Below, one piece after another: positions 16,168-25,242 of a stretch of DNA of 64,000 bases. The first letter of the stretch is position 1, and the number at the start of each line of letters is the position of its first letter. Position numbers and translations under genes: made by a program. This DNA is from Floccifex porci (GTDB lineage Bacteria; Bacillota_I; Bacilli_A; Erysipelotrichales; Erysipelotrichaceae), in the NCBI RefSeq assembly GCF_009696175.1, contig NZ_VUMM01000003.1, positions 117,934 to 181,933 on the forward strand, written 5' to 3'. A model generated the notes under the pieces. It was not told where the DNA came from. It saw nothing but the letters and a program-made list of their open reading frames with translations, and did no database searches.

Positions 16168-16191
16168 AAAAAAAGGGAGAATCAATCTCCC
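16168..16191 (-). terminator. Terminator of the first Na/Pi symporter gene
   Basis: On the minus strand GGGAGA pairs with TCTCCC, followed by T7, right after the stop at 16194. Confidence 0.85.
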
Positions 16192-16193
16192 AA

Positions 16194-17843
16194 TTAAGCA
16201 TCTGCTTTTGATTTTGTTAAAGCAAAGGCAATATTTGTGGCATGATCACCAACACGTTCCAGACTTGAAATAATGTCCGCAAAATAAACACCTGCTCTTG
16301 CAGAACATACTCCTTCTTTCAGTCTTTCAATATGAGCATCCTGCAGTTTCATTTCGTAATTATCCACACGGTTTTCATAATCCAGAACATCTTTCATATA
16401 AGTTTCATCTCCAGATACGAACATCTTTAAAGATTTTTCCAGAACCACATTGACCGCACCCATCATTTCTCTTAATTCACTAATACTTTGTTTTGATAAT
16501 GTTAAATTACGATCTTTAAATGCTGGAATCATATCCGCAATGCTTTCTGCATGATCCCCAATACGTTCAATATCCCCATTAACATGGAAATAAGCCGAAA
16601 TCTTATTCGCATCTCCTAACGGAATCGCATTCTGGTTGATCTTAATCAGATAGTTATTAACTTCCATATTTAAATAATTAATGTATTTTTCGGTTTCATG
16701 AACCTGATTGGCTCCGTCTTCATCCACATCAATCAAACACTCTACTGCTAAATTTAGATTATTGAATGCCATATAAGCCATACGTTCCATTTCTTTTACC
16801 GCAACATAAACAGCTACAGAAGGATCTGGAAGTGCATTGCTGATAAAGTGAGCAACAAATTCATTTTCTTTTTCTTCTGGTAAACTATCTTCCCCAGGAA
16901 CAATAATATAAGTCAGTTTAATGATCCAGTTCATAAATGGATAGAATACGATTACCTGGAACACTTTAAATAAGAAGTGTGTATACGCAATCTGTCTACC
17001 TAATGTGCCAGAATCAATTCCTCCACCTGCAACCATTAATACGATGCTTTCAATAAAGTCACCAAACAGCAGCAATAAGACAAACATCAGAATGGTTCCA
17101 AAAATATTAAATAACAGATGAATCAAAGCCGTACGTTTCGCATTTTTTCCTCCACTTATAGCCGTTAATAAAGCCGAAGTACAGGCTCCAATGTTACAAC
17201 CTAAAATAACAAACATACAAATTCGTAAATCAACCAGCCCTTGTGATGCCATAACAACCAGAATACTGACCGTTACAGATGAAGATTGAACAATCGAAGT
17301 GATGACAAGTCCTAACAGCATTCCCAGGAATGGATTTGTAAAGTTCGCAAGGAAATCAATCACAAACTGCATATCTCTTAATACACCCATTGCCGAAGAC
17401 ATCGCACTGATACCCATGAACAAAATTCCAAATCCCAGTACAATTTCCCCTGATTTTTTTACCATTGGGGCCTTGAAGAAATTGCACATAATGGCTCCCG
17501 CTAATACGAAGATAGGAGCCACCGCACTTAATTTAAAGGCAACCAGTAAAGCCGTTACCGTCGTACCAATGTTTGCTCCAAGAATAATTCCACTTGCCTG
17601 TGCTAAATTCATTAAACCTGAATTCACAAAGCTGACTGCCATTGAAGTAGCAGCACTTGATGATTGAATGACAGCAGTAAAAAATAAACCAACAACCAGT
17701 CCCAGGAAACGATTTTTTGTGAATGCTTCCAGTATGGATCTCAGTTTGCTACCAGCGACTTTTTCAATACCATGGCTCATCATATTCATACCTGCAAGAA
17801 AAAGTCCAAGTCCTCCCATCAACTCAATAATAATTGTACCCAT
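16194..17843 (-). CDS. Na+/phosphate symporter, NptA/PhoU-domain type
   Basis: 549 residues. Two inverted Na/Pi cotransporter repeats each carry the QSSSA/QSSS signature (TAVIQSSSAATSMAVSFVNSG near residue 58; TSIVQSSSVTVSILVVMASQG near 185), with 8 or more membrane helices. A cytoplasmic C-terminal PhoU-like domain (about 340-545) contains the paired helix motif ERIGDHAESIADMI and ERVGDHATNIAFAL. Imports phosphate with sodium. It lies downstream of phoPR on the same strand but is separated from phoR by a terminator and its own upstream region with TTTACA repeats. A paralog lies upstream of phoP (20025-21746). Confidence 0.92.
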   Translation of the reverse strand: MGTIIIELMGGLGLFLAGMNMMSHGIEKVAGSKLRSILEAFTKNRFLGLVVGLFFTAVIQSSSAATSMAVSFVNSGLMNLAQASGIILGANIGTTVTALLVAFKLSAVAPIFVLAGAIMCNFFKAPMVKKSGEIVLGFGILFMGISAMSSAMGVLRDMQFVIDFLANFTNPFLGMLLGLVITSIVQSSSVTVSILVVMASQGLVDLRICMFVILGCNIGACTSALLTAISGGKNAKRTALIHLLFNIFGTILMFVLLLLFGDFIESIVLMVAGGGIDSGTLGRQIAYTHFLFKVFQVIVFYPFMNWIIKLTYIIVPGEDSLPEEKENEFVAHFISNALPDPSVAVYVAVKEMERMAYMAFNNLNLAVECLIDVDEDGANQVHETEKYINYLNMEVNNYLIKINQNAIPLGDANKISAYFHVNGDIERIGDHAESIADMIPAFKDRNLTLSKQSISELREMMGAVNVVLEKSLKMFVSGDETYMKDVLDYENRVDNYEMKLQDAHIERLKEGVCSARAGVYFADIISSLERVGDHATNIAFALTKSKADA

Positions 17844-17922
17844 TTTTAACTCTCCTAAATTAAAAGGCGTAAAGCCTTTACAAAAATAATTTTACTTTAT
17901 CTTACACAGATTTCAATAAGTT

Positions 17923-17959
17923 TTTACATTTCATAAATATATTTTACACAGTTTTTACA
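17923..17959. promoter_or_regulatory. Possible Pho box upstream of the Na/Pi symporter
   Basis: TTTACA on the plus strand at 17923, 17943 and 17954 (the last two 11 bp apart), plus one at 17877. The orientation is opposite to the gene, so this is weaker evidence than the two arrays near 21.8 and 26.1 kb. Confidence 0.4.
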
Positions 17960-17966
17960 TAAACAT

Positions 17967-17994
17967 TAAAAAAAGTCTTTCTTTACGAAAGACT
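17967..17994 (-). terminator. Terminator of the phoPR operon
   Basis: On the minus strand AGTCTTTC, a 5-nt loop and GAAAGACT are followed by T7; it overlaps the phoR stop. Confidence 0.85.
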
Positions 17995-19333
17995 AAAAAC
18001 GAACAATAATTTCACAACCCTTACCTTCCTCACTGATCAATTCGATATGGGCATCATGTATCTCCACGATATGCTTCACAATCGCAAGTCCAAGGCCCGT
18101 TCCTCCTGTCTGTCTTGATCTGGACTTATCCACTCGATAAAACCGTTCAAATACACGATTCTGTACATTTTTAGGAATTCCAATTCCATTATCTTTTACA
18201 CTTAATACCGCACCATTCTCATTATATATGTGAACAACAACTTTCCCATTTTCATTATTATACTGAATAGCATTCTGTACTAAATTTGAAATCAGTTCCT
18301 TTAATAATTCTTTATTGGATAAAATGACTTCATCACTTCCATAGCAGACTAAAGAAACATTCTTTTTCTGTGCATTGATCTGTAACGTACTACAAACCTC
18401 TTTTGCTTCCTCCAGTAAATGAAGAGATACAAAATCACTGTGAATCTTAGTATGATCCAACTCGGAAAGACGAATGATATCATTGATCAGATTCAGTAAA
18501 CGATTCGCATTTTCTCGAATCTGCTTGGCAAAATACACTTCCTGATTAGCAGGAACCATTTTATTTTCAATCAATTCCGCATATCCACTGATTGCGGTTA
18601 AAGGTGTTTTCAATTCATGTGATACATTTGCAGTAAAATCCTGTCGACTCTTGGCTGCCATAATGATCTTTTCATGCTGCGAACGAATTTTATTTGCAAA
18701 CGGAATCAGCTCTTTATATCCAGGATCCAATCCAATGGAATCCTCTAAATTTTCTGCCATTGTATCAATTGGTTCTAAAAGCTGTCTTGTTAAATAATGA
18801 GACAATACAAAACATACCATCAAGATTAACAGAATGCTCAATACTATATATGGTATTGTCGAAATAAAAACACTAATAATTGTTTTTGCCATAATCGAAA
18901 CACGTAATACCGTTCCATCTTCTAAACGAATCGCATAGTAATAGGTATTCATTTTTAAAGAATCCGATTGCCTTGTACTCTGTCCCACACCCTCACTTAA
19001 TGCCTGCTGAATTTCAGGACGATCCAGATGGTTTTTTAACTGATTTACATCCAGATCGTTATCATATAAAACTGTACCATCTTTATCAATCCAGGTTACT
19101 CTTACATTTTCATTTTTCAGATCTTTAAATAAATCTGGTATTTCATCCACATTTCCATTGGCATAATACGACTGTAAAACCCCTGTTTCCTGAATGATCT
19201 CTCCATGAATCTTTAAATCTTTCTGAATCTGTGTTTCAAACGAATTATAACAAACATAAATGATCCCAATGGTTGTTGAGAAAATTGCTATCAGAGCTAT
19301 AATTAATAATCTTGAATTAATTTTCTGTTTCAT
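17993..19333 (-). CDS. phoR: Phosphate-sensing sensor histidine kinase PhoR-like
   Basis: 446 residues. An N-terminal membrane helix (about 8-30), an extracytoplasmic segment to about 145 and a second helix (about 150-180, YIVLSILLILMVCFVLSHYL) come first. The HisKA box FTANVSHELKTPLTAISGYAELIE follows near residues 229-252. The N box is NLVQNAIQYNN, G1 is VKDNGIGIP and the F/G2 boxes are RFYRVDKSRSRQTGGTGLGLAIVKHI. It autophosphorylates on histidine and transfers the phosphate to the response regulator, whose gene overlaps by 17 bp. The target is assigned to Pho control from the symporter and pst neighbours and from TTTACA repeats nearby. Confidence 0.88.
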   Translation of the reverse strand: MKQKINSRLLIIALIAIFSTTIGIIYVCYNSFETQIQKDLKIHGEIIQETGVLQSYYANGNVDEIPDLFKDLKNENVRVTWIDKDGTVLYDNDLDVNQLKNHLDRPEIQQALSEGVGQSTRQSDSLKMNTYYYAIRLEDGTVLRVSIMAKTIISVFISTIPYIVLSILLILMVCFVLSHYLTRQLLEPIDTMAENLEDSIGLDPGYKELIPFANKIRSQHEKIIMAAKSRQDFTANVSHELKTPLTAISGYAELIENKMVPANQEVYFAKQIRENANRLLNLINDIIRLSELDHTKIHSDFVSLHLLEEAKEVCSTLQINAQKKNVSLVCYGSDEVILSNKELLKELISNLVQNAIQYNNENGKVVVHIYNENGAVLSVKDNGIGIPKNVQNRVFERFYRVDKSRSRQTGGTGLGLAIVKHIVEIHDAHIELISEEGKGCEIIVRF

Positions 19334-20012
19334 TTGAATTTACTCTTTGTAAAACATATCCTACATTTCGAATTGTTTTAATATTCTTTCCACTTTCTTT
19401 TAATTTCTGTCGAAGCGTCTTAATATGCATATCTACTGTACGACTTTCCCCCTCAAAATCCGTATCCCATACAACACGCATGATCGCATCACGAGAAAGT
19501 ACCACTTCTACATTAATCATTAAATAACGAAGCAATTCAAATTCTTTATAGGTTAATTCCACAGGTTCATCTTTTACATAAACTAAATGTCTTGTATAAT
19601 CCAGAGTAATATCATTTACTTTTAACAGCACTGGATCTTTATCCTGTGTTCGTCTTAATAATGCTTTTACTCGAGAAATCAATTCCATGATTGAAAATGG
19701 TTTTTTGATATAATCATCGGCTCCTTCATCCAAACCTCTAACCATATCAATTTCTGTGGATTTGGCGCTGACCATAATAATCGGAAGTTTTCTCCATACT
19801 GGATTTTTCCGTATCTTTTTTACCACTTCATATCCATTTTCATCTGGCAGCATGATATCCAGCAATACAAGATCGGGTAATGTCTCTTCCAGTTTTTTTA
19901 AGAAAACAGAGGAACGATCAAATCTTTTTACATCGTAATTGCAGTTTTTTAAAGCAATCATTTCAATTTCGCTAATGCTGTCATCATCTTCTACAATATA
20001 AATTAAAGTCAT
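19317..20012 (-). CDS. phoP: Response regulator PhoP/PhoB-like
   Basis: 231 residues of OmpR/PhoB layout. The receiver domain has acidic EDDD at 8-11, phospho-acceptor D in LVLLDIMLPDENGYEV (about 53), T/S and K in MVSAKS and KKPF. The winged-helix domain (about 130-228) includes LTYKEFELLRYLM, WDTDFEGESRTVDMHIKTLRQKL and IRNVGYVLQRV. The start ATG follows AGAGG. It probably binds the TTTACA direct repeats in front of the symporter and pstS. It lies 12 bp downstream of the second Na/Pi symporter gene and may be co-transcribed with it. Confidence 0.9.
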   Translation of the reverse strand: MTLIYIVEDDDSISEIEMIALKNCNYDVKRFDRSSVFLKKLEETLPDLVLLDIMLPDENGYEVVKKIRKNPVWRKLPIIMVSAKSTEIDMVRGLDEGADDYIKKPFSIMELISRVKALLRRTQDKDPVLLKVNDITLDYTRHLVYVKDEPVELTYKEFELLRYLMINVEVVLSRDAIMRVVWDTDFEGESRTVDMHIKTLRQKLKESGKNIKTIRNVGYVLQRVNSNETEN

Positions 20013-20024
20013 ATAACCTCTTTT

Positions 20025-21746
20025 CTAAGGTAAAACATAAACATCTTTAATTTTATTATACTCATCTTTAAACCAGGTTGCATCTAAAACCAGATCATCC
20101 ATGCTCATCAGATCTTTAGCAATATTTGAGCAATGATCCGCCACTCTTTCATAATATATAATCAAATCTTCCAGTACCAATCCTGCATCCAGAGAACATT
20201 CGCCATTTCTCAAACGCATAATATGTCTTTTTTTCATTTCTTCACTCAACTTATCCACCACTTCTTCCAATGGTTCTACTTCTTTGGCTTTATTCGTATC
20301 CATTGTTTCAAATACTTCAATGGTCAGATCCAGTATATCTTTTATCGACTGTGCAAATATATCCAGTTCAATTTTTGCTTTTTCAGACATCTGTATGTTG
20401 TTTCTGATCATTTCATCACTACTTTCCACAACATTAATAGAATGATCCGATATACGTTCAAAATCATTTACACAATGAAGCAGTAAAGAAAGCATCTTAC
20501 TGTCGTCTCCTGAAAGATTGGTAGAAGATAGCTGAATCAGATACGCATTCAATTCTTCTTCATACAGATCCACTTTTTCTTCCAGTTCATATACACGATT
20601 TCTTTTATCTTTTGATGGATGTTTTAAATTATCTATTGCCAGTATAAAAGATTTTTTTGAAAAACAAGCCATATCAATAACCGCCTGCTGACATAATTTG
20701 ATCGCAAAGCCAGGCTGATCCAGGAATCTTCGATCCAAGCCCATAACGTGTTCTTCTTTTTGTTCTTCTTTTTTATCCGGTGCACATAACGTTGCCAGTT
20801 TAACTAAATAATTGCTGAATGGCAGAAGTACAAGTACACAGCCAATGTTAAATAAGCTATGAATCAAAGCTATAGAGGCTGCAGAAGTCACTTCATTTAA
20901 AAATGTATAATGAACAAATACATTGGATCCATAAAATACGATCATAAACAGAATCGTACCGATCATATTAAAGAATAAATGAATCATAGCTGTTCTTCGA
21001 GCATTGATATTGGCTCCCACAGAAGAAAGCAAAGCGGTCACACATGTTCCAATGTTCTGTCCCATAATAATAGGAATCGCTACGTTATATCGAATAGCAC
21101 CTGTTGTACACAATGCCTGTAAAATTCCGACTGATGCCGAAGATGACTGAATCACAGCGGTTAATAAAGCACCTGCACAGATTCCTAAAATTGGATTGGA
21201 AAACATCGTTAAAATTCCTGTAAAAGATGGATTATCTGCCAGTGGTGAAACTGCCTGACTCATCGTTTCCATTCCAAACATCAAAGTCGCAAATCCTAAA
21301 AGAATGGTACCAATATCTTTTTTACGATCGCTTTTTTTCTGCATATACAAAAGAACACCTATTAAAGCCAGAATCGGTGAAAAAGAACTTGGCTTACACA
21401 TTTGAATCAGTAAATTTGAACTTTCAATTCCCGTTAAAGATAAAATCCATGCGGTAATGGTTGTTCCAATATTGGCACCCATAATAATCCCAACAGTCTG
21501 ATTCAATTTCATGATTCCAGAATTCACAAAACCCACAACCATAACCGTAGTTGCCGAAGATGACTGAATCACAGCTGTCACTAAAGCCCCTAATAAAACA
21601 GCCATAATACGTTTAGATGTCAATTTTTCTAATATTTGCTCTAAACGTCCACCAGATAACTGAGTCAATCCATCCCCCATAACACTCATTCCAAATAAGA
21701 ACAAGGAGAGTCCTCCTATCATTGATAAAATACTAAATATGTCCAT
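20025..21746 (-). CDS. Second Na+/phosphate symporter with PhoU-like domain
   Basis: 573 residues; same architecture as the protein encoded at 16194-17843. Signatures are TAVIQSSSATTVMVVGFVNSG (about 57-78) and TAVIQSSSASVGILQALC (about 200), with ERISDHSINVVESSD and ERVADHCSNIAKDLM in the C-terminal PhoU-like helices. It is the first gene of a likely phosphate-controlled unit, followed after 12 bp by phoP and phoR. It has the strongest Pho-box array of the window just upstream, and AAGGAT precedes the ATG. Two such symporters around one PhoPR pair plus Pst suggests both low- and high-affinity phosphate uptake. Confidence 0.92.
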   Translation of the reverse strand: MDIFSILSMIGGLSLFLFGMSVMGDGLTQLSGGRLEQILEKLTSKRIMAVLLGALVTAVIQSSSATTVMVVGFVNSGIMKLNQTVGIIMGANIGTTITAWILSLTGIESSNLLIQMCKPSSFSPILALIGVLLYMQKKSDRKKDIGTILLGFATLMFGMETMSQAVSPLADNPSFTGILTMFSNPILGICAGALLTAVIQSSSASVGILQALCTTGAIRYNVAIPIIMGQNIGTCVTALLSSVGANINARRTAMIHLFFNMIGTILFMIVFYGSNVFVHYTFLNEVTSAASIALIHSLFNIGCVLVLLPFSNYLVKLATLCAPDKKEEQKEEHVMGLDRRFLDQPGFAIKLCQQAVIDMACFSKKSFILAIDNLKHPSKDKRNRVYELEEKVDLYEEELNAYLIQLSSTNLSGDDSKMLSLLLHCVNDFERISDHSINVVESSDEMIRNNIQMSEKAKIELDIFAQSIKDILDLTIEVFETMDTNKAKEVEPLEEVVDKLSEEMKKRHIMRLRNGECSLDAGLVLEDLIIYYERVADHCSNIAKDLMSMDDLVLDATWFKDEYNKIKDVYVLP

Positions 21747-21784
21747 ATAATATATCCTTTCGTAACTTTACTATAAAAATGATT

Positions 21785-21875
21785 TGTAAATTCTAAGTAA
21801 AGTTAATTGTAAAGGGCATGTAAAATTTCAATATTTTTACGTATTATTTACAGATTACTCTCTTTCATTTTTACA
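21785..21875. promoter_or_regulatory. Divergent Pho-box arrays
   Basis: Toward the symporter (minus strand), TTTACA or TTTACT starts at plus-strand positions 21785, 21796, 21808 and 21819, with spacings of 11, 12 and 11 bp. Toward the small gene (plus strand), TTTACG 21836, TTTACA 21847 and TTTACA 21870 have spacings of 11 and 23 bp. PhoP of Gram-positive bacteria binds TT(A/T/C)ACA repeats on an 11-bp period, so the whole divergent promoter is very likely a PhoP target. Confidence 0.8.
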
Positions 21876-21912
21876 ATTCTATATTAATTTAAAGTTGAAA
21901 GAAGGAATTCAT

Positions 21913-22071
21913 ATGACATACAAACGAAATATATTTTTAATCTCTCTAATCGGATTGATTACTGGTTTACTGATATCTTTTCCATTCTCATATCCATACA
22001 ATGCCATCGTTGTTTTAAGTACTCTGGTTTTATCTGGATATGCAGCCATATTTTATTACTTAAGAAAATAA
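21913..22071 (+). CDS. 52-residue membrane protein, predicted Pho-regulon member
   Basis: MTYKRNIFLISL start, with two hydrophobic helices (about 6-25 and 31-49) joined by a short FSYPYN turn and a basic tail YYLRK. GAAGGA lies 7 bp before the ATG, and a perfect terminator follows directly. It is transcribed divergently from a Na/Pi symporter with PhoP-type repeats between them. I do not recognise the family. By size and context it could modulate phosphate transport or PhoR at the membrane; that is inference. Confidence 0.7.
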   Translation: MTYKRNIFLISLIGLITGLLISFPFSYPYNAIVVLSTLVLSGYAAIFYYLRK

Positions 22072-22094
22072 ATAGCTCGGTTTTCCGAGCTATT
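22071..22094. terminator. Bidirectional terminator between the small membrane gene and phoU
   Basis: AATAGCTCGG, TTTT loop, CCGAGCTATT. It serves the converging small membrane protein gene and the pst-phoU operon, whose stop codons it overlaps. Confidence 0.8.
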
Positions 22095-22740
22095 GTTCGT
22101 TTACTGGATTGTTATCTAAAGAATAGATTACCCATTCCGCAATGTTTGTAACATGATCTCCAATTCGTTCCAGATATTTATTCACCATCAATAAATCTAC
22201 AGCGGCTCTTCCTTTTTCTGGATTTTCATGAATCAATTGAATTAAATCTTCTTTATTTTTATCAAACAACAAATCGATTTCATCATCTTCCTTTATACAT
22301 TCCTTTGCCATTTGAATGTCTTTATTCACATAAGCATTAATGCTTTGAATCAGCATGGATACAACATTTGAATACATTTCTTTAAATCGATCCACATTAA
22401 ACAGAATTGGACAGTCTTTCATATCAATGACCAGTTCTGAAATATCCGATGCATGATCCCCAATTCGTTCCATATCGGTCACCATTTTCAAAGCCGCTGT
22501 TATGGTTCTCAAGTCTTTTGCCACAGGCTGCTGCTGTATTAATAAATTGAAACAGATATTTTCAATTTTTTTCTGATAATGATTAACATTTTCATCATTT
22601 TTAATAATTTTTTTTGCTCCATTAATATCCGCTTCAAAAAAGTATATCATCGCATTCTGGATTGCATCCTGAATCAGATAAGCCATATCCAGTAAATCTA
22701 TATGCAATTGTTTTAATTGTTCATCAAATTTTGATCGCAT
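22090..22740 (-). CDS. phoU: Phosphate uptake regulator PhoU
   Basis: 216 residues, the usual length for a two three-helix-bundle PhoU. Metal-binding motifs are ERIGDHASDISELV (about 92-105) and ERIGDHVTNIAEWV (about 191-204). It restrains PhoR kinase activity through the Pst transporter when phosphate is plentiful. It is the last gene of pstSCAB-phoU; the ATG directly follows the pstB stop. Confidence 0.95.
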   Translation of the reverse strand: MRSKFDEQLKQLHIDLLDMAYLIQDAIQNAMIYFFEADINGAKKIIKNDENVNHYQKKIENICFNLLIQQQPVAKDLRTITAALKMVTDMERIGDHASDISELVIDMKDCPILFNVDRFKEMYSNVVSMLIQSINAYVNKDIQMAKECIKEDDEIDLLFDKNKEDLIQLIHENPEKGRAAVDLLMVNKYLERIGDHVTNIAEWVIYSLDNNPVNEQ

Positions 22741-23495
22741 TAGCCAAATCTCCCTGTTATATAATCTTCTGTACGTTTATCTTTTGGATACGAGAACATC
22801 TGCTTCGTACTGCCAAATTCTACTAAATCTCCTACCAGAAAAAACGCTGTATCATCGCTTACCCTTGCTGCCTGCTGCATGTTATGCGTTACGACAACCA
22901 CTGTATACTTTTGTTTTAACTGCTCCATCAGTTCCTCAATTTTTAAAGTGGAAATCGGATCCAGTGCACTAGTTGGTTCATCCATCAGCAGAATTTCAGG
23001 CTGTACAGCTAATGCTCTTGCGATACAAATTCTTTGCTGCTGTCCACCAGATAATCCCAAAGCCGATTTTTTCAGTACATCTTTTACTTCATCATAAATA
23101 GCAGCCTGTTTTAAACTGTCTTCTACAATTTTATCCAGTGTTTTTTTATCTTTGATTCCATGAACTCTAGGACCATAGGCAATGTTGTCATATATGCTCA
23201 TAGGAAATGGATTGGGTTGCTGAAAGACCATTCCTACTTTTTTTCGAAGAGAAATGGTATCTGTATTTTTATCATATATTTCTTTTCCATCAATTTTAAT
23301 CGATCCTTCAATTCGAACTGAATCAATTAAATCATTCATACGATTTAACGTTCTTAAAAATGTAGACTTACCACATCCAGAAGGACCAATAAAAGCTGTA
23401 ATGGAATTCTTTTTGATATCCATATTTATATTTTTTAAAGCCTGATGATCTCCATAATATAAATTCAGATTTCGAACCTCAATAATATTCTCCAT
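22740..23495 (-). CDS. pstB: Phosphate ABC transporter ATPase PstB
   Basis: 251 residues. Walker [10 protein letters not shown] (about 36-44), Q-loop VFQQPNPFP, signature LSGGQQQR, Walker [13 protein letters not shown] and H-loop VVVTHNM are all present. The [19 protein letters not shown] and YDNIAYGPR segments are PstB-specific. It powers PstAC-mediated phosphate import. It lies 3 bp from the pstA stop. Confidence 0.97.
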   Translation of the reverse strand: MENIIEVRNLNLYYGDHQALKNINMDIKKNSITAFIGPSGCGKSTFLRTLNRMNDLIDSVRIEGSIKIDGKEIYDKNTDTISLRKKVGMVFQQPNPFPMSIYDNIAYGPRVHGIKDKKTLDKIVEDSLKQAAIYDEVKDVLKKSALGLSGGQQQRICIARALAVQPEILLMDEPTSALDPISTLKIEELMEQLKQKYTVVVVTHNMQQAARVSDDTAFFLVGDLVEFGSTKQMFSYPKDKRTEDYITGRFG

Positions 23496-23498
23496 AAA

Positions 23499-24356
23499 TT
23501 ACCCCTTTGTATTATCAAATTTTTTAGCCAGTACTTTTGTTAAAATATTGATTCCAAATACAATCACAATTAAAACAAAAGCAATTCCAAAAGCCGTTTG
23601 GAAATCACCATCTGCCGTTGCACTCAAATACAGCTGAATGGTCATCGTACCTCCAGAATGGAATATTTTTGAAAAAAATCCCTTGATCGACTTTGGTAGA
23701 ATTTTTGCACTTCCTGCTGTAAACAGTAAAGCTGCCGATTCTCCTACAATTCTTCCCACTGACAGGATTACTCCCGTTATAATTCCAGGAAGAGAACAAG
23801 GAATCAGAATTGTACGGATCATATACCATTTGCCAGCTCCCAGTCCGATTGCTCCCTGACGATAACTATCTGGTACAGTTTTTAAAGATTCCTGTGTATT
23901 TCTTACAATCAGAGGAAGAATCATCAAAGATAAAGTGAAAGAACCGGTCAATAAAGAATATCCCATCTTTAAAGTCTGTCCAAAAAACATCATTCCAAAC
24001 AAACCATAAATAATAGATGGAATTCCTGCCAGTGTTTCAATCGCAAATTCAATCGCATTGACCAGTTTTCCCGGCTTTGCGTACTCATTTAAATAAATTG
24101 CTGCACCAATACCAACGGGTAAAGAAACAAGCATAGACAATACAATAATATATAACGTATTTAAAATATTCCCTGCAATTCCCACTGTTCCTTTTAAAGA
24201 AGAGGTTACACTTGTCAGAAAGGACCAGTTGATAGCTCCTATTCCTCGAATGCATACATAAAATAACATTCCCACCAGCAGCAATACGGAAAACGCTGCA
24301 CATAAATATATGATTCCATATAAAATAGAGTCCGTAATTCTCACTTTATTATGCAT
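23499..24356 (-). CDS. pstA: Phosphate ABC transporter permease PstA
   Basis: 285 residues with six membrane helices and the EAA-type loop SYRQGAIGLGAGKWYMIRTILIPCSLPGIITG. The N-terminal periplasmic-facing CIRGIGAINWSFLT resembles PstA. It pairs with PstC to form the channel; the start overlaps the pstC end by 8 bp. Confidence 0.95.
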   Translation of the reverse strand: MHNKVRITDSILYGIIYLCAAFSVLLLVGMLFYVCIRGIGAINWSFLTSVTSSLKGTVGIAGNILNTLYIIVLSMLVSLPVGIGAAIYLNEYAKPGKLVNAIEFAIETLAGIPSIIYGLFGMMFFGQTLKMGYSLLTGSFTLSLMILPLIVRNTQESLKTVPDSYRQGAIGLGAGKWYMIRTILIPCSLPGIITGVILSVGRIVGESAALLFTAGSAKILPKSIKGFFSKIFHSGGTMTIQLYLSATADGDFQTAFGIAFVLIVIVFGINILTKVLAKKFDNTKG

Positions 24357-25242
24357 GCAGTTCTCCTTTCTTTTTTACTTTCAATAACACAAAATTTATG
24401 ATCATGATGAATATATAAAGTACAAGTCCAACTGTAAATAAAACTTCACGATGCAATCCTTGAGAATAGCTCATTTCACTAACCAGCTGTGTTGTTAAGA
24501 AACGTACGGAATTAAATGGAAGTGGAATATTGACCGATCCACCAGATACCATATTAATGGCCATAGCCTCTCCTATAGCACGTCCGATTCCCAGTACAAT
24601 TCCAGCCACGATTCCAGATTTAGCAGCTGGTAGGATTGCTTTAAAAATGGTCTGCATTTTTGTAGCTCCCAAAGCCAGGCTAGCCTGTTTTAAGCTGGAT
24701 GGAACCGCTCTTATCGCGCTGACACTCATATTGATTACCGTTGGTAAAATCATAATAGCCAGTACAATGATGGCCGCTAACATATTGGCTCCACCAGTAA
24801 ACTGATGGGTTGAAGATCCTGAAAAGATCCATTTTTCCAGTTTAAATAAGACTGGATTCAAAATCATCATTCCCAGCAGTCCATATATTACAGAAGGAAT
24901 TGCTGCCAGCAATTCAACTGCCGGAGATACAATGGAAGCTAATTTTTTATTGGCTATTTCCGTTAAAAACACAGCACTCATCACTCCAATAGGAACTCCA
25001 ATCCCTACTGAACATAAAGTAGCCAGTAAAGAAGATAAAATAATATATAAAATTCCATAAGATGGATTGGATCCAGTTGGTCTCCATACAGTTCCAAACA
25101 ATAATTCTAGAGGTCCTACTTTAAACAGAGCAGGAACTCCTTTTAAAATCATATAAATCGTAATGGAACAAATAGCGAAAATTGCCACAGAAGCACATCC
25201 TGTGACAATTCCTTTCGCTAATCGTTCTTTATGGGAAATCAT
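24349..25242 (-). CDS. pstC: Phosphate ABC transporter permease PstC
   Basis: 297 residues, six membrane helices. WRPTGSNPSYGILYIILSSL and the cytoplasmic loop SLKQASLALGATKMQTIFKAILPAAKSGI are characteristic of PstC. The start overlaps the pstS stop by 4 bp. It is an inner-membrane half of the transporter. Confidence 0.95.
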   Translation of the reverse strand: MISHKERLAKGIVTGCASVAIFAICSITIYMILKGVPALFKVGPLELLFGTVWRPTGSNPSYGILYIILSSLLATLCSVGIGVPIGVMSAVFLTEIANKKLASIVSPAVELLAAIPSVIYGLLGMMILNPVLFKLEKWIFSGSSTHQFTGGANMLAAIIVLAIMILPTVINMSVSAIRAVPSSLKQASLALGATKMQTIFKAILPAAKSGIVAGIVLGIGRAIGEAMAINMVSGGSVNIPLPFNSVRFLTTQLVSEMSYSQGLHREVLFTVGLVLYIFIMIINFVLLKVKKKGELHA

